Shown here piece after piece: positions 1 to 5,542 of a stretch of DNA of 5,542 nt. Source of the DNA: Gammaproteobacteria bacterium (GTDB taxonomy: Bacteria > Pseudomonadota > Gammaproteobacteria > Steroidobacterales > Steroidobacteraceae). How positions within the stretch are numbered: position 1 is the stretch's first letter; the number at the start of each line of letters is the position of its first letter. The stretch lies in the NCBI GenBank assembly GCA_003162555.1, contig PMNQ01000185.1:1-5542 (forward strand), written 5' to 3'. Both the position numbers and the translations under genes were made by a program. A model generated the notes under the pieces. It did not search any database, was not told where the DNA came from, and saw only the letters and a list, made by a program, of their open reading frames with translations.

Positions 1-1239
1 TGGGGCTTCGACGTCTTCGACGGTCTGCTGTTCAACTACGTCGCCCCCAACTGCATCCCGAATCTGCTGCATCTGCCGCCGGGTTCGCCGGCGGCGCGCG
101 CCGCGACGCTGTACTGGACCGGAGCACTCACTTCATTGCTGCTGCTCGGTTGGGCGGCCGGAGGCGTGTTGTTCGGCCTCGTCTGCGACCGCATCGGGCG
201 GCTCCGTACGCTGATGCTGACGATGCTGTTGTACGCCGCGGGCACTGCGGCCTGCGCCGCGGCTACCAATCTGTGGATGCTGGCGGCGTTTCGACTGGTG
301 GCCAGTTTCGGCATCGGTGGCGAATGGGCAGCCGGCGCGTCGATGGTCGCTGAGGTCATGCCCGAGAAGCGGCGCGTCGAGGGCGGCGCACTGCTTTACA
401 CGGCCGCGCCGTTCGGGTTGTTTCTGGCGACGTTCGTCAACTACCAGGTGGCGGGCGTCTGGTTTGCCGACAATCCCGAACAGTCGTGGCGCTACGTGTT
501 CCTGTTCGGGCTGGTTCCTGCCGCCGTCGCCTTCGTGGTGCGCGCGTTCGTGCACGAGCCGGAGCGCTGGCAGACCGTCAAGGCGCAGAGTCGCGCCCGC
601 CTCGGCCAGATATTCACGCCCAAGTTGCGGCGCCGTACATTGTCCGGAACCCTCGCTGCGGTCGTCGCCCTGATCGGCTGGTGGAGTTGCAACGCCTTCA
701 TTCCCGTCGTTGCAACCGGGCTCGCCCGGGCGAGCGCCGAGCTGCAGGGACTCGACAAGAGCGCCTCGCTCAGTCTGATCGAGCACTGGAAGGTCACCGC
801 CACCGTCGCCTTCAATCTTGGCGGGCTGGTGGGCACGCTGTTGACGATAGTCGCAGCCAAGCGGCTGGGTCGCCGGCCGATGTTCGCGTGGTATTTCGGC
901 GCATCGGCGGCGGCGATCTTCCTCACCTTTGGCGTCGACATGCCCTCGGCGTTACGCCTGTACATGTTCTTCCTGGTCGGCGTGCCGGTGTTCGGTATCT
1001 TTGGCGCTTTTGCCTTCTACCTACCCGAGTTGTTTCCCACCCGGCTGCGCGCCACCGGCGCGAGTTTCTGCTACAACATCGGACGCGTGCTGGCCTCGGT
1101 GGGGCCATTTGTCGTAGGCGCTGCCGCCGCTCGCGGCACCGCCATGCAGACCATTTTCTACGTGGGCTTCGCGCCGCTCCTGGGCTTGCTGCTGGTGCCG
1201 TTGATCGTGGAGACACGCGGCGAGACACTGGTTGATTGA
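1..1239 (+). CDS. MFS transporter, 5'-truncated by window edge
   Basis: This is an inner-membrane secondary transporter of the major facilitator superfamily. The frame is open from base 1, beginning with residues WGFDVFDG, which look like the first transmembrane helix, so a short N-terminal part is missing; 412 residues are visible. Motif A after TM2 is seen as G59-x3-D63-R64-x-G66-R67, and its counterpart in the second half reads AAKRLGRRP around residues 285-293. A PELFPTRLRATG segment (about residues 342-353) and a C-terminal VETRGETL resemble the signatures of sugar-porter and organic-acid:H+ symporter branches. Hydrophobic helices fill the rest, with a charged central loop near residues 185-215 (HEPERW onward). 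The substrate cannot be told. The stop is followed 11 bp later by the aminotransferase, so the two are probably cotranscribed. Family assignment is firm; the role in sugar-nucleotide or polysaccharide metabolism is only inferred from context. Confidence 0.93.
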   Translation, partial: WGFDVFDGLLFNYVAPNCIPNLLHLPPGSPAARAATLYWTGALTSLLLLGWAAGGVLFGLVCDRIGRLRTLMLTMLLYAAGTAACAAATNLWMLAAFRLVASFGIGGEWAAGASMVAEVMPEKRRVEGGALLYTAAPFGLFLATFVNYQVAGVWFADNPEQSWRYVFLFGLVPAAVAFVVRAFVHEPERWQTVKAQSRARLGQIFTPKLRRRTLSGTLAAVVALIGWWSCNAFIPVVATGLARASAELQGLDKSASLSLIEHWKVTATVAFNLGGLVGTLLTIVAAKRLGRRPMFAWYFGASAAAIFLTFGVDMPSALRLYMFFLVGVPVFGIFGAFAFYLPELFPTRLRATGASFCYNIGRVLASVGPFVVGAAAARGTAMQTIFYVGFAPLLGLLLVPLIVETRGETLVD

Positions 1240-1240
1240 C

Positions 1241-1246
1241 GGGGAA
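1241..1246 (+). promoter_or_regulatory. Ribosome binding site deciding the aminotransferase start
   Basis: The purine-rich GGGGAA lies 4 nt before ATG 1251. It supports that ATG over the in-frame TTG at 1236, which overlaps the transporter stop codon and has no comparable site. The protein from 1251 begins MDFIDLKSQ, which matches the usual N-terminus of WbpE-like enzymes. Confidence 0.6.
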
Positions 1247-1250
1247 CAAG

Positions 1251-2351
1251 ATGGATTTCATCGACCTCAAATCGCAGTACCGCGCGCTCCGCCGCGAAAT
1301 CAATACGCGCATCCAGGCCGTGCTCGATCACGGCCAGTACATTCTTGGCCCCGAAGTGCAGGAGTTCGAGCAGCGGCTTGCCGCCTACGTGAACAGCGCG
1401 CATTGCATCTCCGTCGCCAGCGGCACCGAGGCATTGCTGATTGCACTGATGGCGCTCGAGATCGGACCCGGTGATGAGGTCATCACCTCACCATTCACGT
1501 TTGTCGCCACCGCGGAAGTCATCGCGCTGGTCGGCGCCAAGCCGGTGTTCGTCGATGTCGAGCCCGACACGGGCAACATGGACGCGGCGCTGCTGGATGC
1601 CGCGATCACCACGCGCACCAAGGCCATCATGCCGGTGAGCCTGTACGGGCAGCCCGCCGACATGGACGAGATCAGCGGCATTGCCGCGCGCCGCGGCGAT
1701 ATCGCGGTCATCGAGGACGCGGCGCAGAGCCTGGGTGCAACCTACCAGGGACGCAAGAGCGGAGCGCTCTCGGGCGTGGGCTGCACCAGTTTCTTTCCGA
1801 GCAAGCCGCTCGGTTGCTATGGCGACGGCGGCGCGATTTTCACCGACGATGCGGCGCTGGCCCAGGCTTGCGCCGAGATTCGCGTCCACGGTCAGAGCGC
1901 GCGTTACTACCACACGCGCATTGGCGTCGGCGGGCGCATGGATACCCTGCAGTGCGCGATCCTGCTGGCCAAACTCGGGCGCTTCGACTGGGAAGTGGCG
2001 CGGCGCATCGAGCTCGGCAACAAGTACACGGCGGCGATCCGCGCCAGCGGCGCCCGCGCGCAGCCATTGACGGTGCGGCCGGGCCGCACCAGCGTGTGGG
2101 CGCAGTACACCGTGTTGGTCGATGATCGAGATGCCGTGCAGGAGGGCTTGAAAAAGGCGGGAATCCCGACCGCCGTGCATTACCCACGGCCGCTGCACCG
2201 GCAACCGGCCTACGAAAAACTGTGTGATGCCAAAGCGCTTCCGGTGAGCGAGTTGCTCGCCAGCCAGGTCATCAGCCTGCCGATGAGCGCCGACCTGAGC
2301 GAGACACAGCTCGAGCTGGTCGTAGCGGCGCTGGCGCGCGCCACCGCGTGA
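1251..2351 (+). CDS. wbpE: WbpE-like PLP-dependent sugar-nucleotide aminotransferase (DegT/DnrJ/EryC1/StrS family)
   Basis: This cytoplasmic PLP enzyme most likely transfers an amino group from glutamate to the 3-keto carbon of a UDP-2-acetamido-2-deoxy-hexuronate, as WbpE does in Pseudomonas O-antigen synthesis. The 366 residues equal the family's full length. Visible signatures are FIDLKSQ at the N-terminus, HGQYILGPEV (about 28-37), the SGTEAL phosphate-binding segment (about 61-66), IEDAAQS with the cofactor-contacting D156, and TSFFPSKPLGCYGDGGA with K185 as the aldimine lysine. Both positions agree with Pseudomonas WbpE as I recall it. HGQ, GRMDTLQ, VHYPRPLH and ISLPMS follow in order. 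It lies 11 bp behind the transporter and ends one base before the 3' end of an opposing tRNA gene. The 3-oxidase and acetyltransferase partners are not in view, so the exact substrate is inferred. A related 3- or 4-aminosugar transaminase is the main alternative. Confidence 0.93.
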   Translation: MDFIDLKSQYRALRREINTRIQAVLDHGQYILGPEVQEFEQRLAAYVNSAHCISVASGTEALLIALMALEIGPGDEVITSPFTFVATAEVIALVGAKPVFVDVEPDTGNMDAALLDAAITTRTKAIMPVSLYGQPADMDEISGIAARRGDIAVIEDAAQSLGATYQGRKSGALSGVGCTSFFPSKPLGCYGDGGAIFTDDAALAQACAEIRVHGQSARYYHTRIGVGGRMDTLQCAILLAKLGRFDWEVARRIELGNKYTAAIRASGARAQPLTVRPGRTSVWAQYTVLVDDRDAVQEGLKKAGIPTAVHYPRPLHRQPAYEKLCDAKALPVSELLASQVISLPMSADLSETQLELVVAALARATA

Positions 2352-2352
2352 A

Positions 2353-2427
2353 TGGTGGACGGTACAGGGATTGAACCTGTGACCCCTGCCGTGTGAAAGC
2401 AGTGCTCTACCGCTGAGCTAACCGTCC
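2353..2427 (-). tRNA. tRNA-Val (anticodon CAC), with encoded CCA
   Basis: Read on the minus strand, all arms fold. The acceptor GGACGGT pairs perfectly with ACCGTCC. The D stem is GCTC/GAGC around loop AGCGGTA, and the anticodon stem is CTGCT/GGCAG with one T-G pair. The loop TTCACAC places CAC at positions 34-36 (window bases 2393-2395), reading valine codon GUG. A five-base variable region (GGGTC) follows, then T stem ACAGG/CCTGT with loop TTCAATC. Discriminator A73 and anticodon bases A35 and C36 fit known valine identity elements. G15 with C48, and G18 and G19, are present. The CCA tail is encoded at 2353-2355. The gene is transcribed towards the aminotransferase, and no stem followed by a T-run is visible on its downstream side, so its 3' trailer must run into that coding region and be processed. 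Confidence 0.96.
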
Positions 2428-2446
2428 AGTAGCGCTTGGGGCGGGG

Positions 2447-2475
2447 ATCTTAGGGGTCTGGCCCCTGCGAATCAA
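2447..2475 (-). promoter_or_regulatory. Sigma-70-type promoter for tRNA-Val
   Basis: On the minus strand a -35 element TTGATT (window 2470-2475) and a -10 element TAAGAT (2447-2452) are separated by exactly 17 bp, each matching consensus at 4 of 6 bases. The start would fall near 2440, about 13 nt before the mature tRNA 5' end. The bases after the -10 (CCCCGCCCC) form a GC-rich discriminator, a known mark of stringently controlled stable-RNA promoters. An inverted repeat AGGGG-TCTGG-CCCCT (2452-2466) lies mostly in the spacer. Confidence 0.7.
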
Positions 2476-2553
2476 TCTGAGCGGTGCATAACGCAAATTG
2501 CGCTGCCCACCTGTTATCCTGCGATGTCAAATGCAATCGGAGTGGCGTAGCGC
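2476..2553 (+). promoter_or_regulatory. Upstream region of the dehydrogenase; weak promoter signals only
   Basis: This short stretch between the tRNA promoter and the dehydrogenase start must hold the latter's leader. A TATCCT at 2515-2520 could be a -10 (4 of 6 bases), but there is no acceptable -35 at 16-18 bp; the TTGCGC at 2498-2503 is only 11 bp away. A small perfect inverted repeat, CGCAA-A-TTGCG, occupies 2492-2502. A GGAG at 2539-2542 lies 11 nt before ATG 2554 and is the best ribosome-binding candidate, though its spacing is a little long. Transcription could instead come from a promoter I cannot recognise or from read-through across the tRNA. Confidence 0.3.
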
Positions 2554-3831
2554 ATGTTCAGTCTGCGGAACTGCCGCATCGGGGTCGTCGGCCTGGGTTA
2601 CGTTGGCCTGCCGCTGGCCGTGGAATTCGGCAAGCATTTCGATACGATTGGCTTCGACATCGACCCGGGTCGCATCAAGGCGCTGCGGGCTGGCCATGAC
2701 GCCACGCTCGAGATCGACCGCCAGGAGCTGCGCGCCGCCCGGCGCCTGACTTTCACGGCGCAGCTCAAGGACCTCAAGCGCTGCAGAATTTTCATCGTCA
2801 CCGTGCCGACGCCGATCGACGAATACAAGCGCCCCGATCTGACTCCATTGGAACGCGCCAGCGAGACCGTGGGTCAGGTGCTGAAAAAGGGCGACATCGT
2901 CATTTACGAATCGACGGTCTACCCGGGCTGTACCGAAGAAGTCTGCGTGCCGATACTCGAGCGCCTTTCCGGCCTGAAGTTCAATCGCGATTTCTTCGCC
3001 GGCTACAGCCCCGAGCGCATCAATCCCGGCGACAAGCAGCACCGGCTGACGACCATTCGCAAGGTCACGTCGGGGTCGACGCCCGATGCGGCGGAGTTCG
3101 TCGACAAGCTCTATGGCGCGATCATCACGGCTGGCACGCACATGGCCAGCAGCATCCGCGTGGCTGAAGCCGCCAAGGTCATCGAGAACACGCAGCGCGA
3201 CGTCAATATCGCGCTGATCAACGAGCTGGCGCTGATCTTCAAGCGTCTCGGCATCGACACCGAAGAGGTGCTGCTGGCTGCCGGCACGAAGTGGAATTTT
3301 CTGCCATTCCGTCCGGGGCTGGTGGGCGGGCACTGCATTGGCGTCGATCCCTATTACCTGACGCACAAGGCGCAGGAGATCGGCTACCACCCGGAGATGA
3401 TCCTGGCCGGCCGGCGCCTGAACGACAACATGGGTCTGTACGTGGCCGGCGAGGTGCTGCGCCTGATGACCGACCGCCGTATCCATATCAAGGGCTCGCG
3501 TATCCTGGTGCTGGGCCTGGCGTTCAAGGAAAACTGCCCGGACCTGCGCAACTCAAAGGTCGTCGATGTCATTGAGGAACTGCGCAAGTACGGCGCGCAC
3601 ATCGATGTCTACGATCCATGGGTAGAGGCGCGCGCGGCCAAGCACGAATACGGCCTGACGCCAGTGCGGACGCTGCGTCGCGGTTACTACGACGCGGCGG
3701 TGCTGGCGGTGGCACACCGCGAGTTCAAGGAGATGGGCGCGGCGGCGATCCGCCGACTGTGCCGGCGCAAGCACGTGCTCTTCGACATCAAGTACGCGTT
3801 CCCGGCCGCGGAAGTGGACGGACGGCTCTAG
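2554..3831 (+). CDS. tviB: UDP-N-acetylhexosamine 6-dehydrogenase, TviB/WbpO-type nucleotide sugar dehydrogenase
   Basis: This cytoplasmic enzyme oxidises C6 of a UDP-N-acetylhexosamine (UDP-GlcNAc or UDP-GalNAc) to the uronic acid using two NAD+. The 425 residues equal the length of Salmonella TviB as I recall it, with similarity along the whole protein. The N-terminal Rossmann domain has [11 protein letters not shown] (residues 10-20) and an acidic FDID near 34-37. The signatures [18 protein letters not shown] (E119) and YSPERINPG (E154) follow. The central domain has [12 protein letters not shown] with K208 and N212. Catalytic C261 and D265 lie in [12 protein letters not shown], and all expected active-site residues of the UDP-glucose dehydrogenase superfamily are present. 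The C-terminal UDP-binding domain shows [16 protein letters not shown] and DPW. The fit to the TviB/WbpO branch, rather than to UDP-glucose dehydrogenase, rests on remembered sequence. GlcNAc versus GalNAc preference cannot be read. The tRNA interrupts the run from the aminotransferase, but both fit one polysaccharide pathway. Confidence 0.95.
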   Translation: MFSLRNCRIGVVGLGYVGLPLAVEFGKHFDTIGFDIDPGRIKALRAGHDATLEIDRQELRAARRLTFTAQLKDLKRCRIFIVTVPTPIDEYKRPDLTPLERASETVGQVLKKGDIVIYESTVYPGCTEEVCVPILERLSGLKFNRDFFAGYSPERINPGDKQHRLTTIRKVTSGSTPDAAEFVDKLYGAIITAGTHMASSIRVAEAAKVIENTQRDVNIALINELALIFKRLGIDTEEVLLAAGTKWNFLPFRPGLVGGHCIGVDPYYLTHKAQEIGYHPEMILAGRRLNDNMGLYVAGEVLRLMTDRRIHIKGSRILVLGLAFKENCPDLRNSKVVDVIEELRKYGAHIDVYDPWVEARAAKHEYGLTPVRTLRRGYYDAAVLAVAHREFKEMGAAAIRRLCRRKHVLFDIKYAFPAAEVDGRL

Positions 3832-3873
3832 CCTTAAGGCCACACTGGCAAGCTGCGGAGTGTCGACGAGCTG

Positions 3874-3891
3874 CGACATGTCGACATGTCG
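3874..3891. repeat. 18-bp perfect palindrome built from two CGACATGT units
   Basis: The sequence CGACATGTCGACATGTCG equals its own reverse complement and is also two tandem CGACATGT units plus CG. As RNA it could form a 7-bp stem (CGACATG/CATGTCG) with a UCGA loop. No T-run follows, so an intrinsic terminator is unlikely. It lies 42 bp after the dehydrogenase stop. The core GTCGA recurs at 3862-3866 and 3943-3947. A dimeric regulator site is possible but unproven. Confidence 0.55.
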
Positions 3892-3926
3892 AATTGAGAA
3901 CATAGTCACAACTTCGGCCGCTGGCG

Positions 3927-3946
3927 CGACACCATGGGCGGTGTCG
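3927..3946. repeat. Inverted repeat CGACACC-N6-GGTGTCG before the lipoprotein gene
   Basis: The two 7-bp arms at 3927-3933 and 3940-3946 match perfectly around the centre ATGGGC. The repeat ends 6 bp before a likely -10 box at 3953-3958, so it covers the place where the -35 element should lie and no good -35 hexamer is seen there. That position is typical of an activator or repressor site. It could equally be a transcript-end hairpin for the upstream gene, but no T-run follows. Confidence 0.5.
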
Positions 3947-3952
3947 ATTCGC

Positions 3953-3958
3953 TATGAT
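3953..3958 (+). promoter_or_regulatory. Candidate -10 element for the lipoprotein gene
   Basis: TATGAT matches the sigma-70 -10 consensus at 5 of 6 bases and would start transcription near 3965, giving a leader of about 37 nt. No clear -35 is found at 16-18 bp, where the inverted repeat lies, so the promoter may depend on an activator. The predicted leader begins with a short hairpin, ACTCG-N7-CGAGT at 3964-3980. Confidence 0.45.
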
Positions 3959-4001
3959 CCAGTACTCGTTTCGTCCGAGTTAACCAGTAATGGTGTGCGG
4001 T

Positions 4002-5542
4002 ATGAGCATTCGCAAGAATCTTGCGGCCTGGACCGCGGTCTTCGTGTGTGCCGCGTTGACGGCATGCGGCGGTGGTGGCGGTGGCGGTACAACGACTCCG
4101 CCTCCGCCTCCAGTGGGCAACAATATTGTTGGCTCCTGGTCCCAGGACGGCACCGTGCAGTCGAAGACCGGCGCCAGCCAGACGGTCAGCCTGGCTTTTG
4201 TAACCGACGACGGCAAACCCGCCACGAACCTGCAAGTGACGCAGGATCTCAGTGCGCTGCCGACTGGCTGGACTGCCGGCAATGCGCCCGTCAGCTGCGC
4301 GCAGGTTTCAACCGGCAACGGCTGCGTGCTGCTGCTGACTTACGCGCCGATGACAGCAACCACGGGAACCCTGTCGATCGCGATCGCCTACAGCTACAAG
4401 GACAGCGTCGGCGCCGCCCGCACCGGCACGGCGAGCATCGGCTATGCGGCGACCGCGCACAGCAACGTCAACCTGACCGTGCTGCCCATCGGCCAGATTT
4501 CGACGAAGATCAATGCTTCGCAGATCGTGACAGTGCTGTTCACCACTGACGATGGTTCAACGGCCACGAATCTGCACATCACATCCGGACTCAGCAGCCT
4601 GCCGGCAGGTTGGTCCGCTCCGGCGTCGACCTTCAGCTGCGCGACTGTCAGCGGCGGCAACGGTTGCCTGCTGAATCTGACGTACGCGCCCACGGCGGCT
4701 GGCTCCGGCACGCTGAGCCTGGGCTTCGGTTTCACCGACAACGCTGCCAATCCACAGACCGGTTCTGTCACCCTGCAATACGCGGCGGTGACCGACAACA
4801 ATGTGGTCGTGACTGTTTCACCGGCCGGCCAGGTGGCGGCCAACATCGGCAATCCGAGCCGCAATGTCACCATTTCCTTCACGACCGACGATGGCAAGCC
4901 CGCCACGGTGCTGCAGATCTCGGCCGGTCTGAGCACGCTGCCTGCGGGCTGGACCGGTCCGGCCAGCTTCAGTTGCGCATCGGTCAGCACAGGCAACGGT
5001 TGCCAGTTGAAACTGGGCTACGCACCGACCGTGGTCGGCAGCGGATCCTTGCCGCTGAGCTTCAACTACAAGAGTGGCGGTGGCGCGACCAAGACGGGTT
5101 CCATTTTAATTCCGTACGCGGCGACGGGGGACAACAACGTGGTTCCCACCGTGTCACCCTCCGGCCAGATCAACGCGCTGGCTCCTGGCGGCAGCCAAAC
5201 CGTGCTCGTGACTTTCACCACGGATGACGCCAATCAGGCCAGCAACCTCACCATCACCGGCGGTCTTGCGCCCTTGCCGACCGATTGGACCGGGCCCGCC
5301 ACTTTTGGCTGCGCAGGCTTTGCAACCGGAAACGGTTGCCAGCTGAGCCTGCACTTCGTCCCGCTTGTGGTGGAATCAGGCACGCTGGCGCTGAACTATT
5401 CCTACACGAGCAATGGCGGTGTCGCAAAAACCGGCTCAGTCAGCGTGCCTTACCAGTCGACGACGCACAACAATCTGGTGGCGACAGTTGCCCCGAACGG
5501 GCAGGTCACGGCGGTGCTCAGCCAGGGCATACAACCCGTGCA
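4002..5542 (+). CDS. Repeat-rich outer-membrane lipoprotein with tandem Ig-like beta domains, 3'-truncated by window edge
   Basis: The frame stays open for 513 codons to the window end with no stop. The N-terminus has basic residues R4 and K5, a hydrophobic stretch (7-18) and lipobox LTAC, so C22 would be lipidated after signal peptidase II cleavage. Glycine at +2 favours the outer membrane. A linker of seven Gly, three Thr and five Pro follows, then tandem units beginning at residues 40, 154, 266, 378 and 490. Each complete unit carries a TDD or similar turn, an LPxxW segment (LPAGW, LPTGW, LPTDW), a Cys-x8-Cys pair before GNGC, an APT-like strand and alternating Ser/Thr/Val/Gly, as in an immunoglobulin-like beta sandwich. 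I do not recognise the family by name. ATG 4002 gives the best signal peptide. In-frame ATG 3990 is an alternative, and neither has a strong ribosome site. It is likely surface-exposed or periplasmic, perhaps a stalk for a C-terminal domain outside the window; function unknown. Confidence 0.88.
   Translation, partial: MSIRKNLAAWTAVFVCAALTACGGGGGGGTTTPPPPPVGNNIVGSWSQDGTVQSKTGASQTVSLAFVTDDGKPATNLQVTQDLSALPTGWTAGNAPVSCAQVSTGNGCVLLLTYAPMTATTGTLSIAIAYSYKDSVGAARTGTASIGYAATAHSNVNLTVLPIGQISTKINASQIVTVLFTTDDGSTATNLHITSGLSSLPAGWSAPASTFSCATVSGGNGCLLNLTYAPTAAGSGTLSLGFGFTDNAANPQTGSVTLQYAAVTDNNVVVTVSPAGQVAANIGNPSRNVTISFTTDDGKPATVLQISAGLSTLPAGWTGPASFSCASVSTGNGCQLKLGYAPTVVGSGSLPLSFNYKSGGGATKTGSILIPYAATGDNNVVPTVSPSGQINALAPGGSQTVLVTFTTDDANQASNLTITGGLAPLPTDWTGPATFGCAGFATGNGCQLSLHFVPLVVESGTLALNYSYTSNGGVAKTGSVSVPYQSTTHNNLVATVAPNGQVTAVLSQGIQPV
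4119..5542 (+). repeat. Tandem array of ~336-bp coding repeats (four full units and the start of a fifth)
   Basis: Taking the (N/S)N-(V/I/L) motif as the phase, units start at 4119, 4461, 4797, 5133 and 5469, giving periods of 342, 336, 336 and 336 bp. The unit encodes about 112 residues. Cysteine pairs fall at protein positions 99/108, 213/222, 325/334 and 437/446, always nine apart. The protein pattern is well kept while the DNA has diverged, so the array is old rather than a recent slippage product. Unit 1 is two residues longer and the least typical, lacking the SPxGQ-type opening. The number of units beyond 5542 is unknown. Confidence 0.85.

Noticed and set aside
133..786. Minus-strand open frame of 217 codons opposite the transporter
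   Set aside because: The plus strand encodes a clear MFS protein; the minus product is low-complexity, rich in Arg/Gln/Gly, and has no family features.
1236..1250. TTG start at 1236 extending the aminotransferase by five codons
   Set aside because: ATG 1251 has a close GGGGAA ribosome site and gives the usual MDFIDLK-type N-terminus; the extension is not needed.
2332..2343. TGGCGCGCGCCA palindrome at the end of the aminotransferase as a terminator for the tRNA
   Set aside because: It lies inside coding sequence, no T-run follows on the minus strand, and GC palindromes of this kind are common in such DNA.
2527..3486. Long open frame on the minus strand (319 codons) opposite the dehydrogenase
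   Set aside because: It is the antisense shadow of a GC-rich gene whose plus-strand protein has all catalytic motifs; its own product shows no recognisable domain.
3831..3840. GCCTTAAGGC palindrome overlapping the dehydrogenase stop as a terminator
   Set aside because: It has no loop room and no T-run; most likely chance.
4066..4088. Gly-codon run after the lipobox as a slippage-prone phase-variation tract
   Set aside because: The codons alternate GGC and GGT, so it is not a uniform homopolymer or long simple repeat; it reads as an ordinary lipoprotein linker.
3860..4549. Plus-strand open frame of 229 codons spanning the gap and the lipoprotein start
   Set aside because: It is out of frame with the signal peptide, lipobox and periodic repeats beginning at 4002, and its product is Arg/Gln-rich without structure.
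4442..4996. Minus-strand open frame of 184 codons inside the repeat region
   Set aside because: Its apparent periodicity only mirrors the plus-strand repeats; the plus frame has the lipobox and conserved cysteines.

Overview
The window looks like chromosomal DNA of a GC-rich Gram-negative bacterium, probably a gamma- or beta-proteobacterium. The reasons are strong GC bias at third codon positions, a lipoprotein with an LTAC lipobox and a Gly-rich linker, a tRNA gene with encoded CCA, and sugar-nucleotide enzymes close to Pseudomonas/Salmonella WbpE and TviB as I recall them. No genus can be named from the sequence alone.

Layout: (1) positions 1-1239 hold a major facilitator superfamily transporter whose first residues lie before the window. 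(2) 1251-2351, 11 bp downstream on the same strand, holds a full-length WbpE-like PLP aminotransferase of the DegT/DnrJ/EryC1/StrS family. (3) 2353-2427 on the minus strand is a tRNA-Val(CAC). Its CCA end lies one base past the aminotransferase stop, and a good minus-strand promoter sits at 2447-2475. (4) 2554-3831 is a complete 425-residue TviB-type UDP-N-acetylhexosamine 6-dehydrogenase. (5) 3832-4001 is a non-coding stretch with several perfect inverted repeats and a likely -10 element. (6) 4002 to the window end is an open-ended lipoprotein gene made of tandem domains of about 112 residues, each with a Cys-x8-Cys pair.

The dehydrogenase and aminotransferase fit together: the first makes a UDP-HexNAc uronic acid, and the second aminates the 3-keto form of such a sugar in the WbpA-B-E-D pathway. 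This suggests part of an O-antigen or capsule locus. The 3-oxidase (WbpB type), the N-acetyltransferase (WbpD type) and any 4-epimerase (TviC type) are not in view. The transporter's substrate is unknown. The lipoprotein probably belongs to a separate transcription unit.

No clearly new biological system is visible. The items most worth a second look are the repeat lipoprotein, the tRNA abutting the aminotransferase, and the cluster of palindromes before the lipoprotein gene.
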